NCBI GenBank assembly: GCA_023439505.1
Contig: JAEXNR010000029.1
Span: forward strand, 1-64,000
Direction: 5' to 3'
Source: Bacillota bacterium
Lineage (GTDB): Bacteria > Bacillota > Clostridia > Lachnospirales > Lachnospiraceae
DNA: 64,000 nt
Shown piece after piece: positions 26,482 through 35,322 of this stretch. Under the pieces are notes generated by a model that saw only the letters and a list, made by a program, of their open reading frames with translations, had not been told where the DNA came from and ran no database searches. Within the stretch, counting starts at the first letter, position 1, and the number at the start of each line of letters is the position of its first letter. A program made the position numbers and the translations under genes.

Positions 26482-27381
26482 TTAATCCAGCTTTTTCTTC
26501 AAAAGTCCGATCATAAGCAGCAATCCGGCAAAAATTACAAGACCAATTCCACCGATATAAAGAAAGATTGTGATATCCCACTCAATATAACTTACCATAA
26601 AGTGATAGAAATATTGGGGTGACACACTGATCTTTCGATAGTCCCCGGAGATGAGTAACCCGATGGGCACGGCCATGGTCATAATACTTGCGGCCAGCAT
26701 GCTGTAAGCAATATATCGGATTCCCTGATGCTTAAACCGGTGAAGCTTAAGAAGCACCAGGATCATCGCCGCACTAAGCAGGATAATGACAGGAACCAGA
26801 ATCCAGAATACCTTGAGATAAATCGCCTTATACTTCACATAATAATCAACGAAGGGGAAATCCAGCATCCTGGTATATTCCTTCGCTACCGCTTCACACA
26901 AGGTATTTAACCCTGCCTCCTGTGAACTGTCGTAAGTCATATTATGCGTCTTGGCGTAGGCAAGGATATTCTCCCTGAGACTGTTCTTAATCGTCTTCAC
27001 GTCCGGCTCCAGCCGATTGCCCTGAATACTTTGCTCAATGGTCTGCTTGGCGCCGATATAAACCATGTCCTTCGTGATCACGCCATCCAGAACGGATACA
27101 TCCAGTCCTGTAGGCATGATAACGCTCTGGGCATTGTCCATAATTGTTGTATAGATGCTTTGATAATAATTGCTCTTATTCAATCGGTTTAAGATAACAT
27201 TGTCATTAAACACGCCCGCATAGATTCCGATGATCAGAAAAAGCAAGGTAAAGACAAGTGTCATCAGGTAGGCAGTGAAATAGGAGATGCCCTGCCTGAT
27301 CCGCTTCTTCTTCTTATTCTCTCTTCGATGCGTCGAATGTCTGTGGTGTTCGCCTTCCAATGTACTAGTTAGATCCGCCAT
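26482..27381 (-). CDS. Polytopic membrane protein of the sortase/capsule locus
   Basis: The 299-residue protein has a basic, His-rich cytoplasmic start, a helix near residues 42-64, an external loop of about 120 residues, and four more helices in the C-terminal half (about 190-215, 225-250, 265-290). I place the start at ATG 27381, eight bases after AGGGAGGTG; this lies inside the end of the sortase gene (17-base overlap). No known family was recognised. Its coupling to the sortase suggests that it works with it. Confidence 0.6.
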   Translation of the reverse strand: MADLTSTLEGEHHRHSTHRRENKKKKRIRQGISYFTAYLMTLVFTLLFLIIGIYAGVFNDNVILNRLNKSNYYQSIYTTIMDNAQSVIMPTGLDVSVLDGVITKDMVYIGAKQTIEQSIQGNRLEPDVKTIKNSLRENILAYAKTHNMTYDSSQEAGLNTLCEAVAKEYTRMLDFPFVDYYVKYKAIYLKVFWILVPVIILLSAAMILVLLKLHRFKHQGIRYIAYSMLAASIMTMAVPIGLLISGDYRKISVSPQYFYHFMVSYIEWDITIFLYIGGIGLVIFAGLLLMIGLLKKKLD

Positions 27382-28054
27382 TCGATGCACCTCCCTGTAC
27401 AATCTCCGGTCCCGAAAGCTTGTCCGCATATACAAAGTAGCGTTGATCCTTCGTGCCAATTACCGCTCCAAAGGGATAGCAGGTGTAAAGAATTAGCTCT
27501 TCCTTCTCCCGGGTCAGATCATAAGCCTTCCGATCATGTTCCGATGCCACCCTGGTTGCCGTAACCTTGTATTCATAATTGCCGTAATTCGTTGTGATCT
27601 TAATGATGTCCCCTTCCACAATCTCTTCCAGAGGGGCAAAATATGTACTGTCATGGGCGCTTAATAACATGGGCAGACCATATCCCGGCATAAAGCTGCC
27701 GATGTATTGTCCAACGCCCTTCTTCAGAACTTTGTCTGAATCTCCCCAGTAAATGGGAGCCAGCAGATTAATTCTATCGCAGGATATTCTCGCATATTCC
27801 GTTTCGTACAATGGCATGGTGACTTCGCTCTGGTCAATCTGCCCTGTAGCTTTCACTGCGTTCTCATCAAAGATAGAATCAAGTTCTTCGGAGAAGTTTG
27901 GAGCACTTTTGGAGATTACCATACTGGATACCGCAGATGCCAGCCCGATGACAGGTGCGCCCGCAAGATATACCGTGAGAAATCCCAGTGCCGCCAGAAG
28001 TACCGGGATATAGAGATATCCCAGAAACCGCTTTGTATTACGTTTCATCATCAT
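27365..28054 (-). CDS. Class D-like sortase
   Basis: The 229-residue transpeptidase has an N-terminal membrane helix (about 10-38) and the sortase core from about residue 85. The catalytic triad is visible as His in LSAHDST (~144), Cys in ILYTCYPFG (~198) and Arg in KDQRYFVY (~210). The single-helix anchor and the YTCYPFG motif point to class D. No typical LPxTG protein was found in this window, so its substrate is unknown or encoded elsewhere. It overlaps both neighbours and is part of the operon starting at 28733. Confidence 0.85.
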   Translation of the reverse strand: MMMKRNTKRFLGYLYIPVLLAALGFLTVYLAGAPVIGLASAVSSMVISKSAPNFSEELDSIFDENAVKATGQIDQSEVTMPLYETEYARISCDRINLLAPIYWGDSDKVLKKGVGQYIGSFMPGYGLPMLLSAHDSTYFAPLEEIVEGDIIKITTNYGNYEYKVTATRVASEHDRKAYDLTREKEELILYTCYPFGAVIGTKDQRYFVYADKLSGPEIVQGGASNGGSN

Positions 28055-28733
28055 GAGCGAATAAATGATTTCTACGTGCCACTTCTATACTGACTCCAAA
28101 TAAAACAACCAGTCCCAGCATAATCCCCAGGGTCTGATTCAATCGAAATCCGGTGTTCTTAATCGTCCGGTCAGCAAGCATTACCGTCTTACCATTCTCA
28201 TTAATGACACTGACATTCTTCTTCTGTGCGTCATAGGAGATGTTCACGCCAAGCTCCTCTGACAGATCCTTTACCGAACCGATTAAATCCGGAATACTCA
28301 TCTTATCCGTACCAAGCCCTGCATTCGGGGTTTTCGTTCCTTCTGCGCCAGGTTTGACAGGAGTGCTGCCGTCCCCTGTATTTTCCTTCTGTGGAGATGC
28401 ATCCGGTGCCGGTGTTACTTCTGTACTGTCTTTGTCTTCCACCAGATAGCCCTGTTTAATCCCTTCCAGGGTCATCTCTACGACCTTCTGATAGACCTTC
28501 TGTTTCTGTGCATCCGTAATCTGAATATCGGACTGCTTCAGATAATTAATTCCCTGATTGATATACTGACTTGGAATGGTATAGTGCTTTCCCTCATAGT
28601 CAATACCTCCCTGGAAGTAACCGATCAATTCTCTCTCATTTGCATTCAGTCCGGTCTCAGCCCTGCTGTAGGCCGGAATATTCATCGATACCACGACGAA
28701 TAGGATCAGGAGGCATGCCAATCTCTTTCTCAT
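28038..28733 (-). CDS. Exported bitopic protein of the sortase locus (RRNHLF tail)
   Basis: The 231-residue protein has a signal-like helix (6-24), an alpha-helical domain (about 28-100) starting NANERELIGYFQGG, a Pro/Thr-rich linker, a small C-terminal domain, a helix (about 203-220) and a cytoplasmic RRNHLFAH tail. This plan and tail match the 234-residue protein at 22543-23247. It is the first gene behind the promoter at 28761-28789, with AAGGAG before the ATG. Its function is not known; it could be a scaffold or a sortase partner. Confidence 0.6.
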   Translation of the reverse strand: MRKRLACLLILFVVVSMNIPAYSRAETGLNANERELIGYFQGGIDYEGKHYTIPSQYINQGINYLKQSDIQITDAQKQKVYQKVVEMTLEGIKQGYLVEDKDSTEVTPAPDASPQKENTGDGSTPVKPGAEGTKTPNAGLGTDKMSIPDLIGSVKDLSEELGVNISYDAQKKNVSVINENGKTVMLADRTIKNTGFRLNQTLGIMLGLVVLFGVSIEVARRNHLFAHDDET

Positions 28734-28760
28734 TGTCGTATTCTCCTTTCGTATAGTGCG

Positions 28761-28789
28761 ATTTTACCATATTTTAAGAATACTTTCAA
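28761..28789 (-). promoter_or_regulatory. SigA-type promoter of the sortase/capsule operon
   Basis: On the minus strand TTGAAA (28784-28789) and TAAAAT (28761-28766) are spaced by 17 bases, about 28 bases before the ATG at 28733. It lies just after the terminator of the upstream surface-protein gene. Confidence 0.65.
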
Positions 28790-28822
28790 TAAATGAAATT
28801 CAATTCCAATTAATACCATAAA

Positions 28823-28854
28823 ATTATCCCAGTGAGGTTAATCACTGGGATAAT
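28823..28854 (-). terminator. Terminator of the surface-protein gene
   Basis: A perfect 13-bp stem pairs 28823-28835 with 28842-28854 across a 6-base loop. On the minus strand it is followed by TTTTATGG. It separates the 790-residue surface protein gene from the capsule operon. Confidence 0.8.
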
Positions 28855-28878
28855 CTGAATTGTAAATAATAATTGTGA

Positions 28879-31251
28879 TTAATGAATGTTTGTAATCGTA
28901 TAACTTGTTCCGCCGCTTACAACGATTGACTGCTTTGCAACATCAACGCTCATGTTGAACAGGTATACTCCGTCAACAGAAACCTTGTAATTGAACGCAG
29001 ACACTCTTGTTAAAGTCAGATCCTTGTATCCGGGTACGCTGGTTGTAGGCTCATTGTTTGGCCATGCAGCTGCTAATTTTAATACATCCTTGCTATTAAT
29101 TTTGTATACTTTAGGAAGGATAGGATTGGTATAAACATTTACCGTGAATTCTGTCTCATTGGTAAATTTGAAGGTTCTTTCAATGTTCTTAACAATAACG
29201 TCTGCTCCGCCAGTCACCTTTACATAATTATTATCATAAGTCAAGGTGAATGAAGGAAAACCCGGCGCTGTCACCTTATAGCTGGTGCCGATTGCAATTC
29301 TATCCAGCGTAAGTCCCTGATAAGTATAGGAAGCAACATTATTGAGCCAGTTTACACCCAATTCAAGTAAGCCGTCTCTTGTAAAGGAATAATCAACATT
29401 GCCAACCGTCAGTATAAGTCCGGTAAAAGTAGTATCTACATAATAGGATCTTACAACATTGCTGATGGTAAAGTTACCGCCGCTTACCGTAACAGAAAGA
29501 GTAGCAGGGTCACCGGTGAGAACGAAATCTCCCTGTCCGACGATCTTAACATTATATTTGTAAGCTGTTCCTGTTCTTGTGAACTGAATATCACCGTTTG
29601 CTTCCGGAATAATGGAAGAAGGCACTGTATAAACTGATTGATTTGTCCAGTCGTCCATGATCTTAACCAGCATTCCAGCATTCAGCTTAAAGGTCTTGGA
29701 TCCAACTGTAACATCAAAGGAAGATACACTGGAATCAAAGGTGTAAGTTCCGTTGTTGCTGCCAATTCCGGGAATTGGTGTAGGTGTTACTGTAGGTGTA
29801 GGAGTAGGTGTTACTGTAGGTGTAGGAGTTACTGTAGGTGTAGGTGTTGGTGTACTTCCACCGTTGTTACCGCCTGAAACAGGGGTAGGGGTAGGGGTTG
29901 TGGAAGGAGTGGTAACCGGTACTGACACATCACCCTTTACTTCCTTCACAGCGCCGTTACCGGTTGCTGCAACCTTGGTTGCTGTGCTGTTGTTGGTTAA
30001 CTTCTCTACCGGCTGGGATACAGTGATATCAGCCTTCTTAACTGTGCTAGCAACAACAACTTCTTCTGTCTTAACATCAACGTTAAGTGCTGCGCCGCTC
30101 TTCATATCGATGGTTCCGATAGAAGAAGCCTTGTCAGTTCCTGCATTCTTATCTACAAGACTGATCACAGAAGCATCAGAAGTTTTCTCTAATGTAACCT
30201 TCTTAATCTTACAATTGTTTGTATTAATGGTTAACTCTGTCTTCTTCTCAGAGTCAATTACAACATCACCATTATAACCTTCAAGAGAGATGCTGAGCTT
30301 GCCGTCTGCACTGGTACCGATGGTTACAGTAGCAATGGAAGCAGAGTCAGACTGGAAGATCTCAATACTGCCGTTAACACTGATCTTAACGATGATGGTT
30401 CCTGCACCTGCAACGAGGGAAGGTACCTCTTCTTCAGTCTCAGCCATAGCTTTTACTTCAGGTTCCACTACCTTAACATCTGCGATCTCAGATTTCAGTG
30501 TGGATACTTCGTATGCTGCACCGCTTTCTAAGGTAAGTGTTCCTGTAACCTTAACTCTGTTCAGTACGATGGAAGCTTTTCCAACGGAGCTCTTGATGGT
30601 AAGGTTCTTAAATGTCTTATCAGCGATTGCCACCTTGCCGTCTTTTACATCAGCGGATGTAATGGTCACGCTGTCGGCAGCTACTACTTTAATCTTAACG
30701 CTGTCCTTCTTACCGCTTAATGTGGTAGCAGTAATCGTAACAGTACCTTCCTTTAATGCAGTAAACTTACCTACTGAATTGGGCTTTGCAATGGAAGTGT
30801 TACTTGAGGTCCAGGTTGTCTTATCATTGGATGTCTTAGGAGTTAAGGTTCTGTTGAGGTCATAGGACGCTCCAACCTTAATCGTTGTAATCTTGTTGCT
30901 GATCTTGATGGACTTAGCCGGTTCAAGAACATTCGCTGTAGCTTTCAGGTTGTATACTTTACCCTTAGGTGTGGTGATCTTCAATGTAATCTTTGAAGTT
31001 CCCTTCTTAATACCCTTTACTACACCGGTATTACTAACTGTTGCAACCTTCTTATTACTGGAGGTCCATATGTACTTTGATCCGGCAACCTTATTCTTAA
31101 CCGTAAATGTATAAGATTTACCTGTTAAAATATTGCTTGATGTCTTGGAAAGTGCCGGTTGTGTTGCAGCGCCTGCTACCGCACCTGGAAACAGTGTCAG
31201 TACTAAGGCCAATGCAAGGATAAAGCTAAGTGTCTTTTTTAGTCTGCGCAT
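28879..31251 (-). CDS. Large secreted protein with Ig-like and novel C-terminal repeats
   Basis: The 790-residue protein has a signal peptide (KK..., helix 8-24, cleavage near AGA-A). Two BIG2-like Ig domains follow (about 35-110 and 110-190; motifs SGV... TVSNTGVVKGIKKGTSKITL split across strands), then a beta-rich central region. A PTPTPTVTP linker lies at about 455-495. The C-terminal third has three repeats of about 75-90 residues, each ending near V-x-GG-x-x-(F/Y/V)-T/V-I-x-N. No LPxTG, SLH or other anchor is visible, so it may be released or held by its Ig domains. It has its own promoter and terminator, so it is expressed separately from the capsule genes. Confidence 0.75.
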   Translation of the reverse strand: MRRLKKTLSFILALALVLTLFPGAVAGAATQPALSKTSSNILTGKSYTFTVKNKVAGSKYIWTSSNKKVATVSNTGVVKGIKKGTSKITLKITTPKGKVYNLKATANVLEPAKSIKISNKITTIKVGASYDLNRTLTPKTSNDKTTWTSSNTSIAKPNSVGKFTALKEGTVTITATTLSGKKDSVKIKVVAADSVTITSADVKDGKVAIADKTFKNLTIKSSVGKASIVLNRVKVTGTLTLESGAAYEVSTLKSEIADVKVVEPEVKAMAETEEEVPSLVAGAGTIIVKISVNGSIEIFQSDSASIATVTIGTSADGKLSISLEGYNGDVVIDSEKKTELTINTNNCKIKKVTLEKTSDASVISLVDKNAGTDKASSIGTIDMKSGAALNVDVKTEEVVVASTVKKADITVSQPVEKLTNNSTATKVAATGNGAVKEVKGDVSVPVTTPSTTPTPTPVSGGNNGGSTPTPTPTVTPTPTVTPTPTPTVTPTPIPGIGSNNGTYTFDSSVSSFDVTVGSKTFKLNAGMLVKIMDDWTNQSVYTVPSSIIPEANGDIQFTRTGTAYKYNVKIVGQGDFVLTGDPATLSVTVSGGNFTISNVVRSYYVDTTFTGLILTVGNVDYSFTRDGLLELGVNWLNNVASYTYQGLTLDRIAIGTSYKVTAPGFPSFTLTYDNNYVKVTGGADVIVKNIERTFKFTNETEFTVNVYTNPILPKVYKINSKDVLKLAAAWPNNEPTTSVPGYKDLTLTRVSAFNYKVSVDGVYLFNMSVDVAKQSIVVSGGTSYTITNIH
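29765..29850 (-). repeat. Low-complexity Pro-Thr/Val linker repeat
   Basis: The DNA repeats units like GGTGTAGGAGTTACTGTA on the plus strand, 6-12 bp in length, and encodes the PTPTVTPTP linker of the secreted protein. Confidence 0.7.
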
Positions 31252-31324
31252 TTCTTCTTATCACTCCTATCGTATTTTTAGCCGGTAAAACAGTTCCTCT
31301 TACTTAAAAATCTAATCAAGGCTT

Positions 31325-31353
31325 ATTGTAATATTTTTCTTATAACATGTCAA
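31325..31353 (-). promoter_or_regulatory. SigA-type promoter of the large secreted protein
   Basis: On the minus strand a perfect TTGACA (31348-31353) is followed after 17 bases by TACAAT (31325-31330). The start codon is about 75 bases downstream, behind AGGAGTG. Confidence 0.75.
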
Positions 31354-31426
31354 TATAGATAAGGCAATTTTATGTAATTTTGGATATAATACCGAAAATG
31401 ACATACCATGCTTTTCCATCCTTATC

Positions 31427-31453
31427 ACATTATCATCATTTTGACATATAATG
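31427..31453 (+). promoter_or_regulatory. SigK-like promoter of dpaA
   Basis: AC (31427-31428) and CATATAATG (31445-31453) are 16 bases apart, close to the SigK consensus AC-N16-CATANNNTA. Mother-cell SigK control is established for dipicolinate synthase genes in spore formers. The distance to the dpaA ribosome site is short (about 10 bases from the expected start). Confidence 0.5.
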
Positions 31454-31474
31454 TGGCATAAAGGAGTGAAGCAT

Positions 31475-32350
31475 ATGTCCCATCAATTTGATCTTGGTGT
31501 CTATGGCGGCGATCTTCGTCAGGTGTATATGATTACTTCCCTGCTTAAGCTTGGATACCGCATTGCCACGTACTGTATTGCCGAACCGGTGAAGGATGAG
31601 AATTGCACTATGGTGTCCACCTTGACTGAATTATTCGAGGGATGCCGTGTCCTGATTGGTCCTGTTCCCATGTCAAGGGATCAGTTTTCCATTCTTTCTA
31701 AGAATCCGGCCGGTGATCTGACCATAGCACATGTTGCCTATCTTATAAAGAAGCACCATATTCTGGTTGGTGGTAACATTCCCGCCCCCATCACAGATAT
31801 CTGCAATAAATGGAATACCCCCTGTTTTGATCTGATGAAGGATGAACAAATCACCATATTAAATGCCATTGCTACGGCAGAGGGCACCATCATGGAGGCC
31901 ATTCAGACCGGCAGCAGTAATCTTCATGGAAGCGATTGTCTGGTTCTGGGCTACGGACGGTGTGCCAAAGTCCTTGCGGCAAAATTAAAGGCACTGGATG
32001 CCGGCGTTACGATTGCGGCACGCTCACAGGAGGCCAGAGCATATGCGGTGGCCGCGGGACATCAAAGTGTCCCTCTGTCGGAACTGTCACAAATTCTGCC
32101 CTCCTTTTCCTTCATATTCAATACAATTCCACAATTAATACTGGCTAAGGCACAGCTTGATCTGGTTCACCCCCAGGTCACGATTATTGATATTGCCTCG
32201 GCACCGGGCGGAGTTGATTTCGATTATGCAAAGCACCTTAATATAACTGCCAAATTATGCCTGGGCCTGCCAGGGAAAGTTGCGCCCTTATCCTCGGGAG
32301 AGATTCTGGCAGCCGGCATCCATTCCTTTTTATTAGAAAGAAGTGATTAA
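31475..32350 (+). CDS. dpaA: Dipicolinate synthase subunit A
   Basis: The 291-residue protein is the dehydrogenase-like subunit that makes dipicolinic acid, the spore-core calcium chelator, in the mother cell. It has a start segment FDLGVYGGDLRQVYMI, a Rossmann loop VLGYGRCAKVLAAKLKALD at about residue 155, and IIDIASAPGGVDF near 240. All are typical of SpoVFA. I use ATG 31475 because AAAGGAGTG lies six bases upstream; an in-frame earlier codon has no ribosome site. It is followed directly by dpaB. Confidence 0.93.
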   Translation: MSHQFDLGVYGGDLRQVYMITSLLKLGYRIATYCIAEPVKDENCTMVSTLTELFEGCRVLIGPVPMSRDQFSILSKNPAGDLTIAHVAYLIKKHHILVGGNIPAPITDICNKWNTPCFDLMKDEQITILNAIATAEGTIMEAIQTGSSNLHGSDCLVLGYGRCAKVLAAKLKALDAGVTIAARSQEARAYAVAAGHQSVPLSELSQILPSFSFIFNTIPQLILAKAQLDLVHPQVTIIDIASAPGGVDFDYAKHLNITAKLCLGLPGKVAPLSSGEILAAGIHSFLLERSD

Positions 32351-32938
32351 ATGACCGTCAGCGGAAAGAATGTAGGTTTTGCACTCACCGGATCATTTTG
32401 CACTTATGATAGAGTTTTTCCGGAGATCGAGAAGCTGGTATCGGAACACGCTGCTGTCCACCCCATATTTTCCGACAGCTCCCAATCCATCGACAGTCGA
32501 TTCGGAAAGGCGCAGGATTTTCTTACAAAAGCTAAAACCATAACCGGGAGGGATCCGGTCACTGCCATAGTGGATGCGGAACGCTTTGGTCCCTCCAATC
32601 TACTGGATGTCCTTGTAATTGCTCCCTGCACCGGGAATACCCTTGGAAAACTTGCCGGCGGAATTACCGATACCCCTGTGTTGATGGCTGCCAAAGGACA
32701 CCTGAGAAATTGTAAGCCTCTGGTCATTGCAGTATCCACCAATGACGCCATGGGTGCCAACCTGAAGAACATCGGCGTTCTTATGAATGCCAAGAATATC
32801 TACCTCGTACCCCTGAGCCAGGATAATTATAAAAAGAAACCATATTCCATGGTTGCGCATTTTGATCTCATCCTGCCTGCCATAGAGGAAGCCCTGGAGG
32901 GCAGACAGCTTCAGCCGGTTTTCCTGAGTCCTGAATAA
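32351..32938 (+). CDS. dpaB: Dipicolinate synthase subunit B (flavoprotein)
   Basis: The 195-residue flavoprotein-type subunit begins VGFALTGSFCTYD and has VIAPCTGNTLGKLAGGITDTPVL-type segments near residue 92 (APCTGNTLGKLA is the clear part), matching the SpoVFB family. Its ATG directly follows the dpaA stop (TAAATG), so translation is coupled. Together the two subunits complete dipicolinate synthesis, strong evidence that the organism sporulates. Confidence 0.93.
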   Translation: MTVSGKNVGFALTGSFCTYDRVFPEIEKLVSEHAAVHPIFSDSSQSIDSRFGKAQDFLTKAKTITGRDPVTAIVDAERFGPSNLLDVLVIAPCTGNTLGKLAGGITDTPVLMAAKGHLRNCKPLVIAVSTNDAMGANLKNIGVLMNAKNIYLVPLSQDNYKKKPYSMVAHFDLILPAIEEALEGRQLQPVFLSPE

Positions 32939-32969
32939 CCATAGTTATCAATCTTATCACATCGAAAGC

Positions 32970-33010
32970 AAGGGTGCTTTCAATTACCCAATTGAAAGCA
33001 GCCCTTTATT
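32970..33010 (+). terminator. Terminator after dpaB
   Basis: AAGGGTGCTTTCAATT pairs with AATTGAAAGCA-GCCCTT across an ACCC loop, with a single bulged G, and is followed by TTTATTAAT. It separates dpaAB from the asparagine synthetase gene. Confidence 0.75.
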
Positions 33011-33036
33011 AATAAAATATCATGAGGTGATCCTAT

Positions 33037-34887
33037 ATGTGCGGAATCGCAGGTTTTAGTAATATAAAGGCTGATTATACAGCAAGTCCCGGCAAATGGA
33101 AGGCAATTCTGGAGGAAATGAAACATCTGTTAAAAAACCGGGGACCGGATGATGACGGTGATATCTTATATCCGCAATGCGGTCTGGCCCACACCAGACT
33201 CTCCATCATTGACTTAAGCCGGGGGCATCAGCCCATTACCAAGGAGAGAGCCGGTGCTTCCTACAGCATCATCTACAACGGGGAGCTCTATAATACGGAC
33301 GAACTTCGGGATAACCTCCTTCGAATGGGGTACTTATTTAAAACCCATACCGATACGGAAGTCATACTTACCGGTTACATGGCCTTTGGCGCAGAATTTA
33401 TCAAGGAACTCAATGGAATCTTCTCCTTTGCCATATGGGATGAGAATAATAAAACCCTCTGTCTGGCAAGAGACCGGCTGGGGGTAAAACCGCTGTTTTA
33501 TACCGTCTTTGGCAACACTTTGGTATTTGGCTCGGAATTAAAAGCCCTGTTCTCCTATCCGGGAATTACCCCGAAGATTGACAGGGGCGGACTCTGCGAG
33601 GTCTTTGGCCTGGGTCCGGCGAAGTCCTATGGGCTTGGTGTATTTAAGGATATCTACGAGATTCTGCCCGGTAATTTTATTCTCTTTAATGAAAGCGGCG
33701 TTCACGAAGAAGCATATTGGAGTCTGGTCAGCAAGCCCCACGAGGATTCTTATGAGGAGACGGTTGAGAAGACTTCTTATCTTCTGTATGATGCCATCAA
33801 GCGGCAAATGGTGTCCGATATTCCCATCTGCACCTTCCTTTCCGGCGGTGTTGACAGCAGTCTGGTCACGGCAATCTGTGCAAAGGAACTAAAAAGCAAG
33901 GGAATCCGGATGAATACTTATTCCTTTGACTTTGTGGACAATTCCAAGCATTTTAAATCCAACTCCTTCCAGCCCTCCCAGGACCGCCCCTTTGTGGATA
34001 TCATGGTCGATCATGTGGGAAGCAAACACACTTACCTGGAATGCGATAACCTGGATCTGGCCGATGATCTGTATAAGGCCGTAGATGCAAGAGATCTGCC
34101 CAATATGGCTGACGTGGAGTCCTCTCTTTTATATTTTTGCAATAAGGTTTCTAAGGATATCAGCGTTGCCCTGACAGGGGAATGCGCCGATGAGATCTTC
34201 GGCGGTTATCCCTGGTTTCATAACCCGGAAGTTATGGCCACCAACGCCTTCCCCTGGTCCAGAAATATGGATACCAGAAAGCTCCTGTTGTCCGACGATG
34301 TTCTATCCGATATTGATCTGGATGGGTATGTTCAGGCAGCTTATGACAAATCCGTAGCTGAGACACCCAGGTTACCGGGAGAGAGCAGGGAGGAAGCCAG
34401 AAGAAGAGAGATTTCCTATCTTAATATCAAGTGGTTTATGATCACCTTACTGGATCGTATGGACCGTACCAGTATGTATTCCGGTCTGGAAGCCAGGGTT
34501 CCCTTCGCAGATCATCGTATTGTGGAATATGTGTGGAATGTCCCCTGGGAGATGAAGTGTCACAACGGCGTGGTTAAGGGTCTGCTCAGAGATGCCGGAA
34601 AGGGCCTGATCCCGGATGAAATCTTATTCCGGAGAAAAAGTCCTTATCCAAAGACCTACCATCCTGACTATGAACGGCTGCTGGGAAACCGCCTCCTTGA
34701 TATTCTTACCGATACCGCCGCACCCATACGCCAGCTGATTGATGTCAAAAAGGTGGAAACCTTCCTGTCCGCCCCTTCCGATTACGGAAAGCCCTGGTAC
34801 GGACAATTAATGGCCGGACCCCAGCTCATCGCCTATCTTCTGCAGGTCAATTACTGGTTGGAGAAGTATAAGATTGAGCTGGTATAG
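33037..34887 (+). CDS. asnB: Glutamine-hydrolysing asparagine synthetase
   Basis: The 616-residue enzyme has the N-terminal nucleophile Cys2 (MCGIAGFSN), RGPDDDG and LAHTRLSIIDLS in the glutaminase domain. The synthetase domain has the PP-loop FLSGGVDSSLV at about residue 268, TGECADEIFGGYPW near 380 and DRMDRTSMYSGLEARVPF near 475. It makes asparagine from aspartate, glutamine and ATP. GAGGTGATCC precedes the ATG. It may belong to the sporulation-related class of AsnO-like proteins, but that is only suggested by its place behind dpaAB. Confidence 0.92.
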   Translation: MCGIAGFSNIKADYTASPGKWKAILEEMKHLLKNRGPDDDGDILYPQCGLAHTRLSIIDLSRGHQPITKERAGASYSIIYNGELYNTDELRDNLLRMGYLFKTHTDTEVILTGYMAFGAEFIKELNGIFSFAIWDENNKTLCLARDRLGVKPLFYTVFGNTLVFGSELKALFSYPGITPKIDRGGLCEVFGLGPAKSYGLGVFKDIYEILPGNFILFNESGVHEEAYWSLVSKPHEDSYEETVEKTSYLLYDAIKRQMVSDIPICTFLSGGVDSSLVTAICAKELKSKGIRMNTYSFDFVDNSKHFKSNSFQPSQDRPFVDIMVDHVGSKHTYLECDNLDLADDLYKAVDARDLPNMADVESSLLYFCNKVSKDISVALTGECADEIFGGYPWFHNPEVMATNAFPWSRNMDTRKLLLSDDVLSDIDLDGYVQAAYDKSVAETPRLPGESREEARRREISYLNIKWFMITLLDRMDRTSMYSGLEARVPFADHRIVEYVWNVPWEMKCHNGVVKGLLRDAGKGLIPDEILFRRKSPYPKTYHPDYERLLGNRLLDILTDTAAPIRQLIDVKKVETFLSAPSDYGKPWYGQLMAGPQLIAYLLQVNYWLEKYKIELV

Positions 34888-35143
34888 CGTGCATATATCG
34901 TATCTGATTGACCACAGGTTAATAAGATTCAGACCGGTGAATGCAGGGCGTTATATTGATTACCAAAAATGTCAGATCAGTTTCTTCCTATTAAAATGAA
35001 GCCAAATAACTTTATTTAGTGACACTAAGTACCTATCAAATTTTACTCCCATGCGTTATTTCCATATCCTTGCTCCCATGTTTCCAGTCTGACAAGGGTG
35101 ATTCTGCAAAGTTATTCGGCAGGAAGATATGGCAATGCCAAGA

Positions 35144-35217
35144 AGACCGGTACCCCGAAAGAAACAGTTTGGTTGAAAGGCTTTCCCTCCAACCTGTTTC
35201 TTTCCAGGCACCGGTCT
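35144..35217 (-). other. Long imperfect hairpin, possible structured RNA
   Basis: AGACCGGT (35144-35151) pairs with 35210-35217, GAAAGAAACAG (35157-35167) with 35194-35204, and GGTTG with CAACC inside. The outer and middle helices are perfect, with small internal loops. There is no T-run on either side, so it is not an ordinary terminator. It lies downstream of yajC on the minus strand and could be a 3' mRNA element or a repeat. Confidence 0.5.
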
Positions 35218-35240
35218 CATCTTTGAATCCACTCAATTCA

Positions 35241-35312
35241 TTATTATCTGGCATTTATCATCATTTATCATCTGCCATTTATTATCTGCTATTTATCACC
35301 TGGCATTTATCC
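35241..35312. repeat. 14-bp tandem repeats downstream of yajC
   Basis: Units of ATTTATCATCTGCC type repeat about four times with one to three changes each, ending just before the yajC stop codon at 35323. Confidence 0.6.
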
Positions 35313-35322
35313 TCCCGGATAA

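Larger units (their letters stand above)
34888..35322. other. Spacer with long hairpin and tandem repeats between asnB and yajC
   Basis: These 435 bases hold a 74-base hairpin at 35144-35217 and 14-bp tandem repeats at 35241-35312, described separately. Short frames exist on both strands but have no convincing ribosome site. asnB and yajC converge here, yet no classic terminator with a T-run was seen. Confidence 0.5.

Noticed and set aside
29753..30865. Long plus-strand frames rich in valine and glycine opposite the secreted protein
   Set aside because: They mirror the Pro/Thr/Ser-rich codons of the real minus-strand gene and have no ribosome site or promoter.
28879..31251. The secreted repeat protein as a sortase substrate
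   Set aside because: Its C-terminus has no LPxTG-like motif, no hydrophobic helix and no basic tail, so a link to the nearby sortase is not supported by sequence.
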